In this document: in pieces, positions 48,725 to 57,283 of the stretch
Layout of the letters: every line of letters starts with the position of its first letter
Position numbering within the stretch: the stretch's first letter is position 1
Assembly (NCBI RefSeq): GCF_003148495.1
Contig: NZ_QGGH01000011.1
Span: 62,001 to 126,000 of the forward strand
Length of the DNA: 64,000 nucleotides
Source: Mesorhizobium loti
GTDB lineage: Bacteria; Pseudomonadota; Alphaproteobacteria; Rhizobiales; Rhizobiaceae
Reading direction: 5' to 3'
Notes under the pieces: generated by a model
Databases searched by the model: none
What the model saw: only the letters and a program-made list of their open reading frames with translations
Told to the model about the DNA's origin: nothing
Position numbers and translations under genes: made by a program

Positions 48725-49027
48725 ATGGCTAGCGACGAATTCGAAAGCCGACAGGTGCGCAGGCAGTTTGAGCGCAAGGCGAAGTTGAATGGGCTTGGTC
48801 TGTTGGTCTTGCTCGATGCGCCCCTGACTTACGACTGGAACGGCCACAAGGGCATGGAAGTCCAGAGCGCCGGCATGTCGGACATCGAGGTTGCTGGCCG
48901 TGTCCGCATGCTGATGCGTGACGACTGGAACCACGAGGAAATCTGCACCCTCGCTCGGGACCGTATCATGGGCTTGTCCAAGCGCCTCGCGGAGTTGCGC
49001 GCAGCCATCGCCAAAGCCACGTCCTAG
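48725..49027 (+). CDS. Early hypothetical protein
   Basis: 100 residues from ATG 48725 (GGAGAACG site). Helical, with FESRQVRRQFERKAKLNGLG and HEEICTLARDRIMGLSKRL. No family recognised. 38 bp from the previous gene. Confidence 0.6.
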   Translation: MASDEFESRQVRRQFERKAKLNGLGLLVLLDAPLTYDWNGHKGMEVQSAGMSDIEVAGRVRMLMRDDWNHEEICTLARDRIMGLSKRLAELRAAIAKATS

Positions 49028-49075
49028 CACCCCTCTCACGCAACCAAGAACACACCGCAGACCGGAGACAGGGCA

Positions 49076-49510
49076 ATGACGACAGGAAACCTTGGATACG
49101 CTGATGGCGACACGTGCAACCGCGAAGGTTGCATGGGAACGATCGCGTTCCACGCCTCGGAGAATTGCTCCTGCCATATCAACCCGCCGTGCTTTTCCTG
49201 CACGTCAGTCACCGCTTTCTGCCCGGTCTGCGAGTGGGAAGAAAAGGACGATCCGCTGGTCGTTCAGGAGATCGCGTCCATCCATTTCGGATCGGGCTTT
49301 GCCTACGTCGAGCGCAAGAAGCGCGTCCTTGATCCGACCAAGATTGATTACCTGATCGAGATGCACAGCAGCGCCTCACAGAAGGTGATCGGCGTCTATC
49401 CCGAAGGCACCAGCCGACAGGAAGTCGAAGCCCGCGTCAAGGGCACCTTCGGCGGGCGCTTCAACTCATTCAAGGACGGGCGGTTCGAATACATCGCCTA
49501 CACCGACTGA
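49076..49510 (+). CDS. Early protein with multi-Cys zinc-binding-like N-terminus
   Basis: 144 residues from ATG 49076. The first 60 residues have CNREGCMG, NCSCHINPPCFSC and FCPVCEWE, nine Cys and one His, probably two zinc sites. The C-terminal half (SQKVIGVYPEGTSRQEVEAR) looks like a small alpha-beta domain. Function unknown; RNA or DNA binding possible. Confidence 0.65.
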   Translation: MTTGNLGYADGDTCNREGCMGTIAFHASENCSCHINPPCFSCTSVTAFCPVCEWEEKDDPLVVQEIASIHFGSGFAYVERKKRVLDPTKIDYLIEMHSSASQKVIGVYPEGTSRQEVEARVKGTFGGRFNSFKDGRFEYIAYTD

Positions 49511-49541
49511 ACCACACCGCAGACCGAGAAGGAACGAGACG

Positions 49542-49850
49542 ATGACGACGGCAGATGACGACAAGTTCCCACTCACCGCTGAGGAAGCTGAGAGCCTTTT
49601 GGCTGAAGGCGAGTACGTTCACAATTTCATGCAAGCTGGTTTTGCGATCCTTGGTTGCGACTATGGCCGCGCCGAAGCAATCGCCGCCTTCAAGGCTGCA
49701 AAGTCCATCGAGATTGGGGGCGACGGCTGCAAGGGCATGAAGCATCCGATCGTGGTGTTTGGCCCAGATGGCAGGCATTCGTTCTTCGCTGCTGACATGG
49801 CCAAGGTTGAGGCTCTTGAGGCCTCCCGAGCCGCTTCGGTGCCGGCATGA
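49542..49850 (+). CDS. Early hypothetical protein
   Basis: 102 residues from ATG 49542 (GGAACGAG site). FPLTAEEAESLLAEGEYVHN and HPIVVFGPDGRHSFFAADM. The second looks like a conserved small fold in phage proteins. It overlaps the next gene by 4 bp. Confidence 0.65.
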   Translation: MTTADDDKFPLTAEEAESLLAEGEYVHNFMQAGFAILGCDYGRAEAIAAFKAAKSIEIGGDGCKGMKHPIVVFGPDGRHSFFAADMAKVEALEASRAASVPA

Positions 49851-50059
49851 ACGCCTTCCACCGTACCTCTCACTTAATGGCAGAGACACTGGCGGAAAAG
49901 CTGGAGTGTCCCTATTGCGGCGCGACGAAGGGTCTCCGCTACAAGCACCGTGGCTACGGGCCGGTGCCGCCCGAAGTGACGTGCGAAGGGTGTTTCACGC
50001 CGCGCGATGACGGCCCGACGTTCGATGATCTGCCGGAAGTCGTGGCGGTGCCAGCATGA
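49847..50059 (+). CDS. Small zinc-ribbon protein
   Basis: 70 residues with LECPYCGATKGLRYKHRGYG and VTCEGCFTPRDDGPT: two CxxC pairs forming a zinc ribbon. Coupled by 4-bp overlaps on both sides. Function unknown. Confidence 0.7.
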   Translation: MNAFHRTSHLMAETLAEKLECPYCGATKGLRYKHRGYGPVPPEVTCEGCFTPRDDGPTFDDLPEVVAVPA

Positions 50060-50316
50060 ACGCCGCCCGCTTCAACAACGCCCTCAGAATCCTCCTCTCC
50101 CTTGACACCTCCGACCTCATCAATGGAGGAGTAGTCGACCAGAACTGGGGAACGGCGGAAGCTTCATCGCGCGATCAGGTGCGCGCTTTCCTTTCAGATC
50201 CAGTCCGTGAAGCGCTCCGCATGCCGGATGCGAACTTTGATCGGCTGTTTGCGCTGGTCGAGAGCCGGCAGCCGGAGAGCAAGTCAACCCAAATCAGGAG
50301 CGTTTCCCATGTCTGA
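50056..50316 (+). CDS. Small early hypothetical protein
   Basis: 86 residues: MNAARFNNALRILLSLDTSD, then VREALRMPDANFDRLFALVE. Helical; no family. Coupled by overlap on both sides. Confidence 0.65.
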   Translation: MNAARFNNALRILLSLDTSDLINGGVVDQNWGTAEASSRDQVRAFLSDPVREALRMPDANFDRLFALVESRQPESKSTQIRSVSHV

Positions 50317-50800
50317 TCAACAGACGCCGCCTCGCCCAACTCGCCTCACTCCCGAAATGGCGTTGCGTGCCGGGCGCGTCGTTGCCGAGCAACTGTCGAA
50401 GGACGGGCACATCGAGCCGCGCCAGTTCAACGACGCTGCGGCAGATATCGCCAGGCATGGCCGGCCCCACATGGACGGCTACAAACTGGCGAAGGCCCTC
50501 GACGATGACGAGGGCTGGGATTGTGACATGCAGATGGTCGAAGCGCTCGACGACTTTTCACACGCCGCCGACAAGGAAATCAAGGCAGCACAGAAGGCCT
50601 GGGCAGAGGCTAACGACATCAAGCCGCCGTTCCCAGTCGGCACCAGCGTCATCGCGAGGTGGGGCGGCGACGATTACCCGGGCACGATCGACCAGGTGTT
50701 CGGCTACGGCGTGGCGCAATATGCGGTGAAGGCCGACGGCGAGACTGGCACGACGCGCATGATCGTCGATTATGAAAACGTGCGGGAGGCAGTTCTATGA
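50309..50800 (+). CDS. Early hypothetical protein with SH3-like C-terminus
   Basis: 163 residues from ATG 50309 (AGGAGCG site). The N-terminal 100 residues are helical (RAGRVVAEQLSKDGHIEPRQ). The C-terminal 60 residues (FPVGTSVIARWGGDDYPGTI, YAVKADGETGTTRMIVDYEN) read as a small beta barrel. Four-base overlap with the antirepressor gene suggests a linked role. Confidence 0.65.
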   Translation: MSDQQTPPRPTRLTPEMALRAGRVVAEQLSKDGHIEPRQFNDAAADIARHGRPHMDGYKLAKALDDDEGWDCDMQMVEALDDFSHAADKEIKAAQKAWAEANDIKPPFPVGTSVIARWGGDDYPGTIDQVFGYGVAQYAVKADGETGTTRMIVDYENVREAVL

Positions 50801-51597
50801 TCGAGTCGACCGACATTGCCCAGGCGCAGCAGCCGCGCTACATGGACCCGACTCCGGTCGTGTTCGAGCGCAACGGCGAGGTCTACGCCAACAGCCGTGA
50901 CGTGGCAGCATATTTCGAGAAAGAGCACCGCCACGTGCTCGACGCCATCGACAACTTGATCAAGGCCGAACCGAACTTGGGTCTGCTGAAGTTTCGGCAG
51001 ACCCCATATGTTGAGGCGCAGAACGGTCAAACCTACCGCTCCTATGAAATACACCGCGACGGGTTCACCCTGCTCGCGATGGGATTCACCGGGCCGAAGG
51101 CGCTGCGCTTCAAGATCCGATACATCGACCGCTTCAACGAAATGGAGGCTTCGCTTCGCAAGAGCGCGCCACCGATTGTCGACCTGAATGATCCATCCTC
51201 CCTCCGCACCCTGCTCTTGAGCTATTCTGACCAGAATATCGAACTCAAAAAGGAGGTCGACCAGCTGCGCCCCTCGCATGAAGCGCTGGAGCGCATTTCC
51301 GAAGCCGATGGCTCGTTTTGCATCACCGATGCGGCGAAAGCGCTCCAGATGCGTCCGAAAGACCTGTTCGCGTGGTTGCGCCAGAACGGCTGGATTTACC
51401 GGCGCTCCGGCTCGGCGCACGATCTCGGCTACCAGTCCAAGACCTCATCCGGATTGCTCGAGCACAAGATCACCACGGTCTTGCGCGGCGACGGCTCGGA
51501 AAAAGTCACGGAACAGGTGCGGATCACAGCAAAGGGCATGACAAGGCTGGCGGTTTTGATCAAGCCGGCGGTGCGACTCATCGGAGAAAAGCAGTGA
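50797..51597 (+). CDS. Rha-family/KilAC antirepressor
   Basis: The 266-residue protein has the pRha domain at about 18-120 (VYANSRDVAAYFEKEHRHVL, YEIHRDGFTLLAMGFTGPKA with the FNEME end) and a KilA-C domain at about 155-260 (DGSFCITDAAKALQMRPKDL, QNGWIYRRSGSAHDLGYQ). Such two-domain proteins are phage antirepressors that inactivate the lysogeny repressor. In this prophage the gene is near the end of the rightward early operon, whose promoters are themselves operator-controlled. Confidence 0.92.
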   Translation: MIESTDIAQAQQPRYMDPTPVVFERNGEVYANSRDVAAYFEKEHRHVLDAIDNLIKAEPNLGLLKFRQTPYVEAQNGQTYRSYEIHRDGFTLLAMGFTGPKALRFKIRYIDRFNEMEASLRKSAPPIVDLNDPSSLRTLLLSYSDQNIELKKEVDQLRPSHEALERISEADGSFCITDAAKALQMRPKDLFAWLRQNGWIYRRSGSAHDLGYQSKTSSGLLEHKITTVLRGDGSEKVTEQVRITAKGMTRLAVLIKPAVRLIGEKQ

Positions 51598-51893
51598 GCG
51601 GGCCAGTTCGCGTCCAGCTTTCGCGTGCCAAGGGCTGGCGCATGCCAGAGAACACCGTGAGCGTGGCGCGACCGCACAAATGGGGAAACCCGTACAAGGT
51701 CGGATCAATCGACCCTCGCTCGGGCGGCGTGATGGACGCCGATACGGCAGTCGAGAGGTATCTGGCCAACATTCTTCGCAACGGCCGGGAATCTGAAATC
51801 ATCGGCGAACTGCGCGGCAAGAACCTCGCCTGCTTTTGCCGACTTTGCGATCCCTGCCACGCTGATGTGCTGCTCGAACTCGCAAACGTCTAG
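51594..51893 (+). CDS. DUF4326 protein
   Basis: The 99-residue product from GTG 51594 (GTGA overlap with the antirepressor stop) has MPENTVSVARPHKWGNPYKV, and LRGKNLACFCRLCDPCHADV with LLELA, the DUF4326 signature. Biochemical function unknown. Last gene of the rightward early operon, 18 bp from the end of the opposing operon. Confidence 0.88.
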   Translation: MSGPVRVQLSRAKGWRMPENTVSVARPHKWGNPYKVGSIDPRSGGVMDADTAVERYLANILRNGRESEIIGELRGKNLACFCRLCDPCHADVLLELANV

Positions 51894-51911
51894 CAGCCCC
51901 GGCAGCGCGCG

Positions 51912-52181
51912 TCAGTCGCCGCTCTTCCCGTCACATGTCCGAGGCTTGCCGCGCTCATCCTGCCCAGGCTCTGGCGGCGTGGCGTTCGATTTCGAGGCTT
52001 CCCGCGCCAAGAGCCTGGTGCATCGCACGCAGTGCTTGAAATCACCAGGCTCAAGCAGCCAGCCAGCCGCTGCATCCTGCGCGCCACAAAGCGAGCGAGC
52101 CAGGCCGGCGCCGACGCGGCGGAAATAGTGTGCGCTGGCGCGCGGTGCCTTCGATGCCCAGCCCTCGCGAAATGCTGCCAT
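51912..52181 (-). CDS. Small CxxC protein at the end of the leftward early operon
   Basis: 89 residues from ATG 52181. MAAFREGWASKAPRASAHYF, LCGAQDAAAGWLLEPGDFKH and CVRCTRLLAR. Cys pair suggests zinc. Two bases after the upstream stop. Function unknown. Confidence 0.6.
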   Translation of the reverse strand: MAAFREGWASKAPRASAHYFRRVGAGLARSLCGAQDAAAGWLLEPGDFKHCVRCTRLLAREASKSNATPPEPGQDERGKPRTCDGKSGD

Positions 52182-52183
52182 CG

Positions 52184-52459
52184 CTATCTGCTCTCGACCT
52201 GGATCACTCGACCCTTTCGAAAAATGCGGTTCGCTTCGACTCGGGCGCTGGTGATCACTACGCCCTCGCGGCGCATCCTGCCGTTGAAATAGCGCAGCAA
52301 GCTAGCGGTGACAGCCCTCCATGCTTCAACTTCGGTTGGGTAGACCATAGGTTTGCCGCCGGGAGCGAGAACCGGCTCGGCCTGACCGTCCTCTGCGAAG
52401 CGCAGCATGGCAAGAAATCCGGTCGGCGTTTCGCGCGTAAACCCTGCAAAGCAGTTCAT
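52184..52459 (-). CDS. Hypothetical early protein
   Basis: 91 residues. LAMLRFAEDGQAEPVLAPGG and EVEAWRAVTASLLRYFNGRM give one mixed domain. It overlaps the next upstream gene by 4 bp. No family recognised. Confidence 0.6.
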   Translation of the reverse strand: MNCFAGFTRETPTGFLAMLRFAEDGQAEPVLAPGGKPMVYPTEVEAWRAVTASLLRYFNGRMRREGVVITSARVEANRIFRKGRVIQVESR

Positions 52460-52695
52460 ACATTCCGCCTTCCGAAATTGGCATCGAACTCTTTGAGCCA
52501 GGCCGCGCCCTTTGCTGACGCCTGATACCGCCGCGCATTCTTCGGATCACGATCGAGGAAGCCATTGTCGTGAAGCTTCAGGCAGGAGCGGATCGAACAC
52601 GGCCGGATGGCGAGGAACCATGTCCCGCCGATCGATGCGCGCAGGATCGCCTTTTGCGATGGGCCGGGCGCATAGACCTTGCCGACATAGGTCAT
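52456..52695 (-). CDS. Small winged-helix-like early protein
   Basis: 79 residues. MTYVGKVYAPGPSQKAILRA and KLHDNGFLDRDPKNARRYQA with SAKGAAWLKEFD look like a helix-wing-helix order. It overlaps the MT-A70 gene by 4 bp. Function unknown. Confidence 0.6.
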   Translation of the reverse strand: MTYVGKVYAPGPSQKAILRASIGGTWFLAIRPCSIRSCLKLHDNGFLDRDPKNARRYQASAKGAAWLKEFDANFGRRNV

Positions 52696-53864
52696 GGCTG
52701 ATCGCCTTCGATGATCTCGCCCGTCTCAGGGTCATGCGGCGGCAGTTCCGCCTCCAAGCCCCATGCCGACCAATTTGGCCGCGCCGGACCGCGCCGGTTC
52801 AACTCGATCTTCGGCGTGTTCGGCCAAAGCTTGTCGATCCAGTCGAGGAACAGTTCCGGCTTGGCCGAGTGTTCGCCGCTCGGCGCCATGATCGCTTCGC
52901 CTTCGAACCAGGAAGGAAGTTTCGGATCGTACATATCGGGCGCGACCGGATTTCCGCGCGTGGCGACGAGCAGAATCTCATGCTTGCCGCGGTTCCAGTA
53001 GCCGGTGATGATGCGCTCTTTCAGCCAGGCGAACGAGGTGACGTAGCGGGCGTCGGTCTTGACCGGACGGAGATTACCTACCTCCGCATCACGCTCCAGC
53101 ACCGCAAAGCCCCATGCGTCGAGGACGCAAATCGCCTCGATCAGCATCGGCGCCGTGGCCCACAGGAACAGTATGCAATCGTCGGCCGCGATCGACGCGA
53201 CGTCGCGCGCCATGATCGCGTCGAGGCTGGATGTCGGGTAATGGTTGTCGGCGGCGCGATCCATGCCGGTTTCTCGGCTGTATGGCTCGAAGCGCCATTC
53301 CGGGTCGGCCAGGATCAGCCCGAACTTTTGGGTCGGCAGCGCGCGCTGCGATGCGGCGAGCTCCGCCTCGCGCTGGTCGCGCGACATGCGTTTCTCGCCG
53401 GCCTTGAGCAGATTGACCGTGACGCGCTCGTTCTCGATTTCGATCCGATTGCGCCAGTCGCCGACCATGGCTTCGAACTCGCCTTCGGGAACCGCCGCCA
53501 TCTTCTGGGCTCGCGCCGACATCTTGCGATCGACGCCGACGTCGGAAAGCGTGGGCTGCTCCGGAACCTGTCCCCTCGAGGCACTTGTTTTCGGGCGGCC
53601 TCCCGGGTTGAGGCCGATCGTGGTCTTCTGCGCCACGATCAATTCGCCCAGCCGGCGCTCGGCGCGAATCCTGATCTCGGCCGCGTCGACCTCCATCTGA
53701 TGATTTTTCGCTTGCCTGGCATAGGCGCGCATCGCCTCGGCCTTGTCGTGGAAGTCCTTCACCTCATCGATAGACTTTGCGCTGGCGAGCGCCATGCAGG
53801 CTGCGTCATAGCGAACGAGCGATGAAACGGGCGAGGCGTCGCCGATTGTTTGCGTGCGGATCAT
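52692..53864 (-). CDS. MT-A70-family adenine methyltransferase with N-terminal extension
   Basis: The 390-residue protein starts at ATG 53864. Residues about 1-165 are a helical ParB-like or regulatory region (SIDEVKDFHDKAEAMRAYAR, LGELIVAQKTTIGLNPGGRP). The C-terminal MT-A70 domain has catalytic motif ADPEWRFEP (the family form is DPPW), the DNHYPTSSLDAIM segment and ILFLWATAPML. It would methylate adenine N6 in DNA. Many phages with this domain order protect their DNA from host restriction. Overlaps the next methyltransferase gene by 4 bp. Confidence 0.88.
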   Translation of the reverse strand: MIRTQTIGDASPVSSLVRYDAACMALASAKSIDEVKDFHDKAEAMRAYARQAKNHQMEVDAAEIRIRAERRLGELIVAQKTTIGLNPGGRPKTSASRGQVPEQPTLSDVGVDRKMSARAQKMAAVPEGEFEAMVGDWRNRIEIENERVTVNLLKAGEKRMSRDQREAELAASQRALPTQKFGLILADPEWRFEPYSRETGMDRAADNHYPTSSLDAIMARDVASIAADDCILFLWATAPMLIEAICVLDAWGFAVLERDAEVGNLRPVKTDARYVTSFAWLKERIITGYWNRGKHEILLVATRGNPVAPDMYDPKLPSWFEGEAIMAPSGEHSAKPELFLDWIDKLWPNTPKIELNRRGPARPNWSAWGLEAELPPHDPETGEIIEGDQP

Positions 53865-55168
53865 GCTGCCCTCCCAAAGATCATAAGCCCGGTTGGAATA
53901 TTGGTGCCTGCTTCTGCAAAGCTCCCGACCGGCAAATCCCGCCACCTGCCTTTGAGTTCGCCGTGATCGTAGTGAGCCGTCGCCGGGAGAACGGAAATAA
54001 GCTTGCCGCCAGGCTTCAGAAAATCCGTAGCGTGACGAACGTGCTTGACGTAGTGGCGCCCATAGAATGGCGGGTTCATCACCACGAAATCGAACTCTGG
54101 CTTTGCCGGGCATTCCAGGAAGTTGGCTGTCAGGACGTTGTGACCCTTGGCCCTCGCTTCTGCGGCGCGGCCGGCGTGGACTTCGATTCCGAGCGACAGG
54201 CAACCCCGATCGCGCAGCTCATCCAATATCCGACCATCACCGCATGATGGCTCCAGAACACGATAAGGAGGAGCTTCCCGGCGCGAATATTCGGTAGGCC
54301 GATAAATGCCCACCTCGGATAGCGCTTCGTCTATTACCGCCTTCGGCGTCCAGTAGAATTGCAGGTCTTTGGAAACAGAAGTGCCGGTGCGCTTTGGCGC
54401 ATTCTCTTCCTCGGCATCCGGCAAAACCTCGCCATAGAACTCTGCAAGCGCGCGGTTGATGTCTACCAGCGTGTCGGGAGGGAAAATGACATGCCCGTTG
54501 CCGTTCCTGAACTTCCGCACATGCAGGCCACGAACGGTTGCATCGCCGTCAGTCTCCCGAGTGTAGGAGTGCAGGCCGTCAACCTCGGCGAAGTCGACAT
54601 GCTCTGCCATCGGCTCGCCGCGATAGGCCGCGAGGGCGTTCACGATGTCGCGAAGCTTGTTTCTGCCATAACTGCCGTAGCCGGACACATTCGACAGGAT
54701 AATCCGCTTCGGCAAACCCTTGACGCCGATCTTCACCTTGGAGTGAGACTTGTAGGCCGGGTCGAGATCGGAGAAGACTTCGGCCAGACCGCGCAAGATA
54801 TGATGGCGAGGCCGCTCCAGATAATCGCCGAACGTCGCCTTGGCGTTGTCGAAGGTTAGATCCGGCGGGTTCTCAACCGTCTGGTCGAACAGCTTGCGGT
54901 CGCGGGCGCTGGCAATGCGGTCAATTTGGAGGCGATCGTAAATCGCCTTCCACCCCGATTTACAGAGGTTCCGCTTCAGGCTTTCAGCGCTGACATGCGG
55001 GCGATGCTGCGAGACAGGGCCAACGAACTTGCCCTGAATGCATGCTGCCATTTCCAGTCGCGTGTAAGCCGCCTCGAAGGCCTTCACCTCAGCCTCCATG
55101 GCGTCACGTTTCTGATCGTATTCCTCGATCAGGTCGGTGACGGTGCTTTGGCGCGCAAGCGCGTTCAT
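53861..55168 (-). CDS. DUF4942 class I methyltransferase (N6-adenine type)
   Basis: 435 residues from ATG 55168. N-terminal helical coiled segment (LIEEYDQKRDAMEAEVKAFE), DUF4942 middle part (DLQFYWTPKAVIDEALSEVG) and C-terminal methyltransferase with RVLEPSCGDGRIL (motif I) and FVVMNPPFYGRHY (motif IV, NPPF), which marks amino-methylation of adenine. With the MT-A70 gene it gives two candidate DNA adenine methyltransferases in tandem. Confidence 0.9.
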   Translation of the reverse strand: MNALARQSTVTDLIEEYDQKRDAMEAEVKAFEAAYTRLEMAACIQGKFVGPVSQHRPHVSAESLKRNLCKSGWKAIYDRLQIDRIASARDRKLFDQTVENPPDLTFDNAKATFGDYLERPRHHILRGLAEVFSDLDPAYKSHSKVKIGVKGLPKRIILSNVSGYGSYGRNKLRDIVNALAAYRGEPMAEHVDFAEVDGLHSYTRETDGDATVRGLHVRKFRNGNGHVIFPPDTLVDINRALAEFYGEVLPDAEEENAPKRTGTSVSKDLQFYWTPKAVIDEALSEVGIYRPTEYSRREAPPYRVLEPSCGDGRILDELRDRGCLSLGIEVHAGRAAEARAKGHNVLTANFLECPAKPEFDFVVMNPPFYGRHYVKHVRHATDFLKPGGKLISVLPATAHYDHGELKGRWRDLPVGSFAEAGTNIPTGLMIFGRAA

Positions 55169-55689
55169 CACACGCCTCGCCCGGGAACGAACAAACAAAT
55201 GGTCCGGCTGTCATCCAGCCCGCCAACGGGATTGGCGAATGCTCCGTGGGCAGCGCGGGCTGCTTCGGCATACGCCTTGGCGGCATCCTCTTTTTCGACA
55301 TAGCGGCCGAGACTGTGCGTCTTTCCGAATACAGTGATATCAGCCTTCCATTTGCCTCTGGAGGCATCCCAAACAACGCCCTTTATGCCGCTCTTATTGC
55401 GACGACTCAGCCCTGAGTTGGCGCCGTTGAGGCTCTTGTTGGCCCTACGCAGATTTGAGCGTCGATTGTTGAGGCCATCGTTGTCCCTATGGTCGACAAG
55501 AATCCCAGGCTTAGCGACGAAGATTAGGCGATGAAGGTAGACCGACCGTCCGTTTCGGGTTGAGACCGCATACCACTTCGATCCACATTGCGACGCTCGC
55601 CATTTGGAGCCTACGATCAGCGGAAGATCTACGGCATCAATGATGGCGAACATGCCTTTGGTGAGCGGAATTTCGAGGATATCGTCCAT
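55168..55689 (-). CDS. HNH-AP2 homing-endonuclease-type protein with a duplicated tail
   Basis: The 173-residue protein has a first strand region (FAIIDAVDLPLIVGSKWRAS), an HNH core (ILVDHRDNDGLNNRRSNLR, 84-102) and an AP2 DNA-binding domain (GIKGVVWDASRGKWKADITV with LGRYVEKEDAAKAYAEAAR). The final 19 residues, VGGLDDSRTICLFVPGRGV, repeat the end of the neighbouring 115-residue protein with 16 of 19 residues identical, so the element appears to have entered after copying that gene's 3' end. Confidence 0.88.
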   Translation of the reverse strand: MDDILEIPLTKGMFAIIDAVDLPLIVGSKWRASQCGSKWYAVSTRNGRSVYLHRLIFVAKPGILVDHRDNDGLNNRRSNLRRANKSLNGANSGLSRRNKSGIKGVVWDASRGKWKADITVFGKTHSLGRYVEKEDAAKAYAEAARAAHGAFANPVGGLDDSRTICLFVPGRGV

Positions 55690-55692
55690 CGG

Positions 55693-56040
55693 TCAAAAGC
55701 CTCTTGAGGGAGCAAAAAGACAGATCGTCCTGCTGTCGTCCAACCCACCCACCGTGCAAAGATGAAACCGGCCGTCAGGGCTCATCTTCACCTTGGGATC
55801 GGTCATCGGGATCAGTTCATGCGTGTTGCGGATTTCGTAGCCGCGAGCGCCTTCGATGATGTCGGCGTCGGGAACTTCGCGGCAGTCGATTCCGCTGCAG
55901 CAATTTTGTGGATAGCTCCAACCCGTCGGCGCGTCGTGGCTATGCGCCTTCCCGCCGAACAGCGTGTTGAGGAAAAGTACCGATGCGGCTATAGCCAGCA
56001 CCCACTGCAGGAAGAGGAAGCGCTTGCGCTCGGCGGTCAT
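55693..56040 (-). CDS. Periplasmic Cys-rich hypothetical protein
   Basis: The 115-residue protein has an N-terminal membrane or signal helix (FLQWVLAIAASVLFLNTLFG), then HSHDAPTGWSYPQNCCSGID with CREVP, which I recognise from conserved hypothetical exported proteins of rhizobia and their phages. The end VGGLDDSRTICLFAPSRGF is repeated on the HNH protein downstream. His and Cys suggest a metal site. Function unknown. Confidence 0.75.
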   Translation of the reverse strand: MTAERKRFLFLQWVLAIAASVLFLNTLFGGKAHSHDAPTGWSYPQNCCSGIDCREVPDADIIEGARGYEIRNTHELIPMTDPKVKMSPDGRFHLCTVGGLDDSRTICLFAPSRGF

Positions 56041-56882
56041 GGGGCACGGTCCACGATGCCGACGAACGTCATCTTGTGTTCACGACAATAACGGCGGAAC
56101 GCGGCACCGTGCAGTTCGCCGGGAAGCATGTCGATGGAGTGGCCGGTCGTGCCTCCCTTCCATGATCCCTTGCGCTCGCCGGTCTCGCCGGAAAACTGGA
56201 GGTCGAGCGAGCGGCGGATTTTCGGCTTGCGGAACAGGGAGAGCCACTTGAACCAGCCGGTTCCGAACTTCCACTCCCATTCCTCAATCATGGTGGTGAC
56301 AGTCAGGCGCTCGTCGTCGAAGTCATCGAAGGCAAACGAGACCGTCGGCGTTGCCTTTTCGATGGCGCGCTCGCGCTCCCATCGGCCGGAATCGAGCGTG
56401 TAGCTTTTTCCGGTATCGGGCATGGTCGCGACATGCTCGCCGTTGATGCCGTAGAAGCTCTTGCGGACATGCCGCCATTGCGTCCACGGGAGGAACTTCC
56501 CCCAGCGCTGTTCGGTGCTGCTGTCGTTGGTCTGGCGGCCGAGCATGACGCTCAGATGGCCTTCGGAGTAGGTGAATCCGTATTCCCGTTCGTGCGTGTC
56601 CCAATACCAGTCGCGGCCGAGCCGTTCGATGGTTTCGGCATCCCAAAATTTGGCAGTGACCTTCCGGCGCCAGGGCTTCAGCACTTGAGGCAGAGCCAAG
56701 ATGAGCGTGTGGCCGAATCCGCTCAGGCGAAGGTCGCAGCCGGGGTATTCGTCATCACCGGAGCCGAGCACGATGGCCAACGGCCGGTAATGGCCGCGCT
56801 TTTCATGCGCGTAGGTGAACGGGCCGAAGTAGTGGTCGTGATCGCTCCAGCGGCGGTGATAGTGTCTGCTGAACATGCCCAT
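56037..56882 (-). CDS. Conserved phage hypothetical protein, about 280 residues
   Basis: 281 residues from ATG 56882 (TGATG overlap with the gene upstream). Rich in Trp, Tyr, His (FGPFTYAHEKRGHYRPLAIV, WDTHEREYGFTYSEGHLSVM, DFDDERLTVTTMIEEWEWKF). I recall such long WxW proteins in early operons of alphaproteobacterial phages. No function is known. Confidence 0.7.
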   Translation of the reverse strand: MGMFSRHYHRRWSDHDHYFGPFTYAHEKRGHYRPLAIVLGSGDDEYPGCDLRLSGFGHTLILALPQVLKPWRRKVTAKFWDAETIERLGRDWYWDTHEREYGFTYSEGHLSVMLGRQTNDSSTEQRWGKFLPWTQWRHVRKSFYGINGEHVATMPDTGKSYTLDSGRWERERAIEKATPTVSFAFDDFDDERLTVTTMIEEWEWKFGTGWFKWLSLFRKPKIRRSLDLQFSGETGERKGSWKGGTTGHSIDMLPGELHGAAFRRYCREHKMTFVGIVDRAP

Positions 56883-57283
56883 CACTCGCGCCCCAGTTCA
56901 GTCAGTGCTGCCTTGCACGACGCCACCAGCTTGCGATCCGCTGACATGTCACGCTCTGCCTTGATCCTCGCTTCGGTGATGCGCTCACCAAGGATTGCCA
57001 TCTCGACATCATGGCGCGCCTTTTCGGCCTTGCGGTCAGCATCGAGCCTTGCGACATCGGCCTTCATGGCGATCCTGGTGTCTGAGATCCGTTGATCGTA
57101 TTTCGCAATCGCGAGGCGATGCGCCTTAGCGAGCCGCTCCAGTTCTGTCTCCGGGTCCATCGCCTTGAACGAGACGACCTTGAGGCCTGGATTGAGCGCA
57201 GTATCCATCGCGCCTGCGAGGTCTGCGGTGAGTGCTTCTGCGTTCATGCTGGAGGGTTCCTTCTGTTGCCTGTTGAAAATCAT
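56882..57283 (-). CDS. Coiled-coil early protein
   Basis: 133 residues from ATG 57283 (ATGA overlap with the HNH stop); ATG 57247 is an alternative giving 121 residues. The sequence is a long charged coiled coil (ELERLAKAHRLAIAKYDQRI, DADRKAEKARHDVEMAILGE). Function unknown. Confidence 0.65.
   Translation of the reverse strand: MIFNRQQKEPSSMNAEALTADLAGAMDTALNPGLKVVSFKAMDPETELERLAKAHRLAIAKYDQRISDTRIAMKADVARLDADRKAEKARHDVEMAILGERITEARIKAERDMSADRKLVASCKAALTELGRE

Noticed and set aside
52512..53825. Long plus-strand open frame opposite the MT-A70 gene
   Set aside because: The minus strand has clear MT-A70 motifs and operon overlaps. The plus frame is rich in Arg, Pro, Ala without domains, typical of antisense frames in high-GC DNA.
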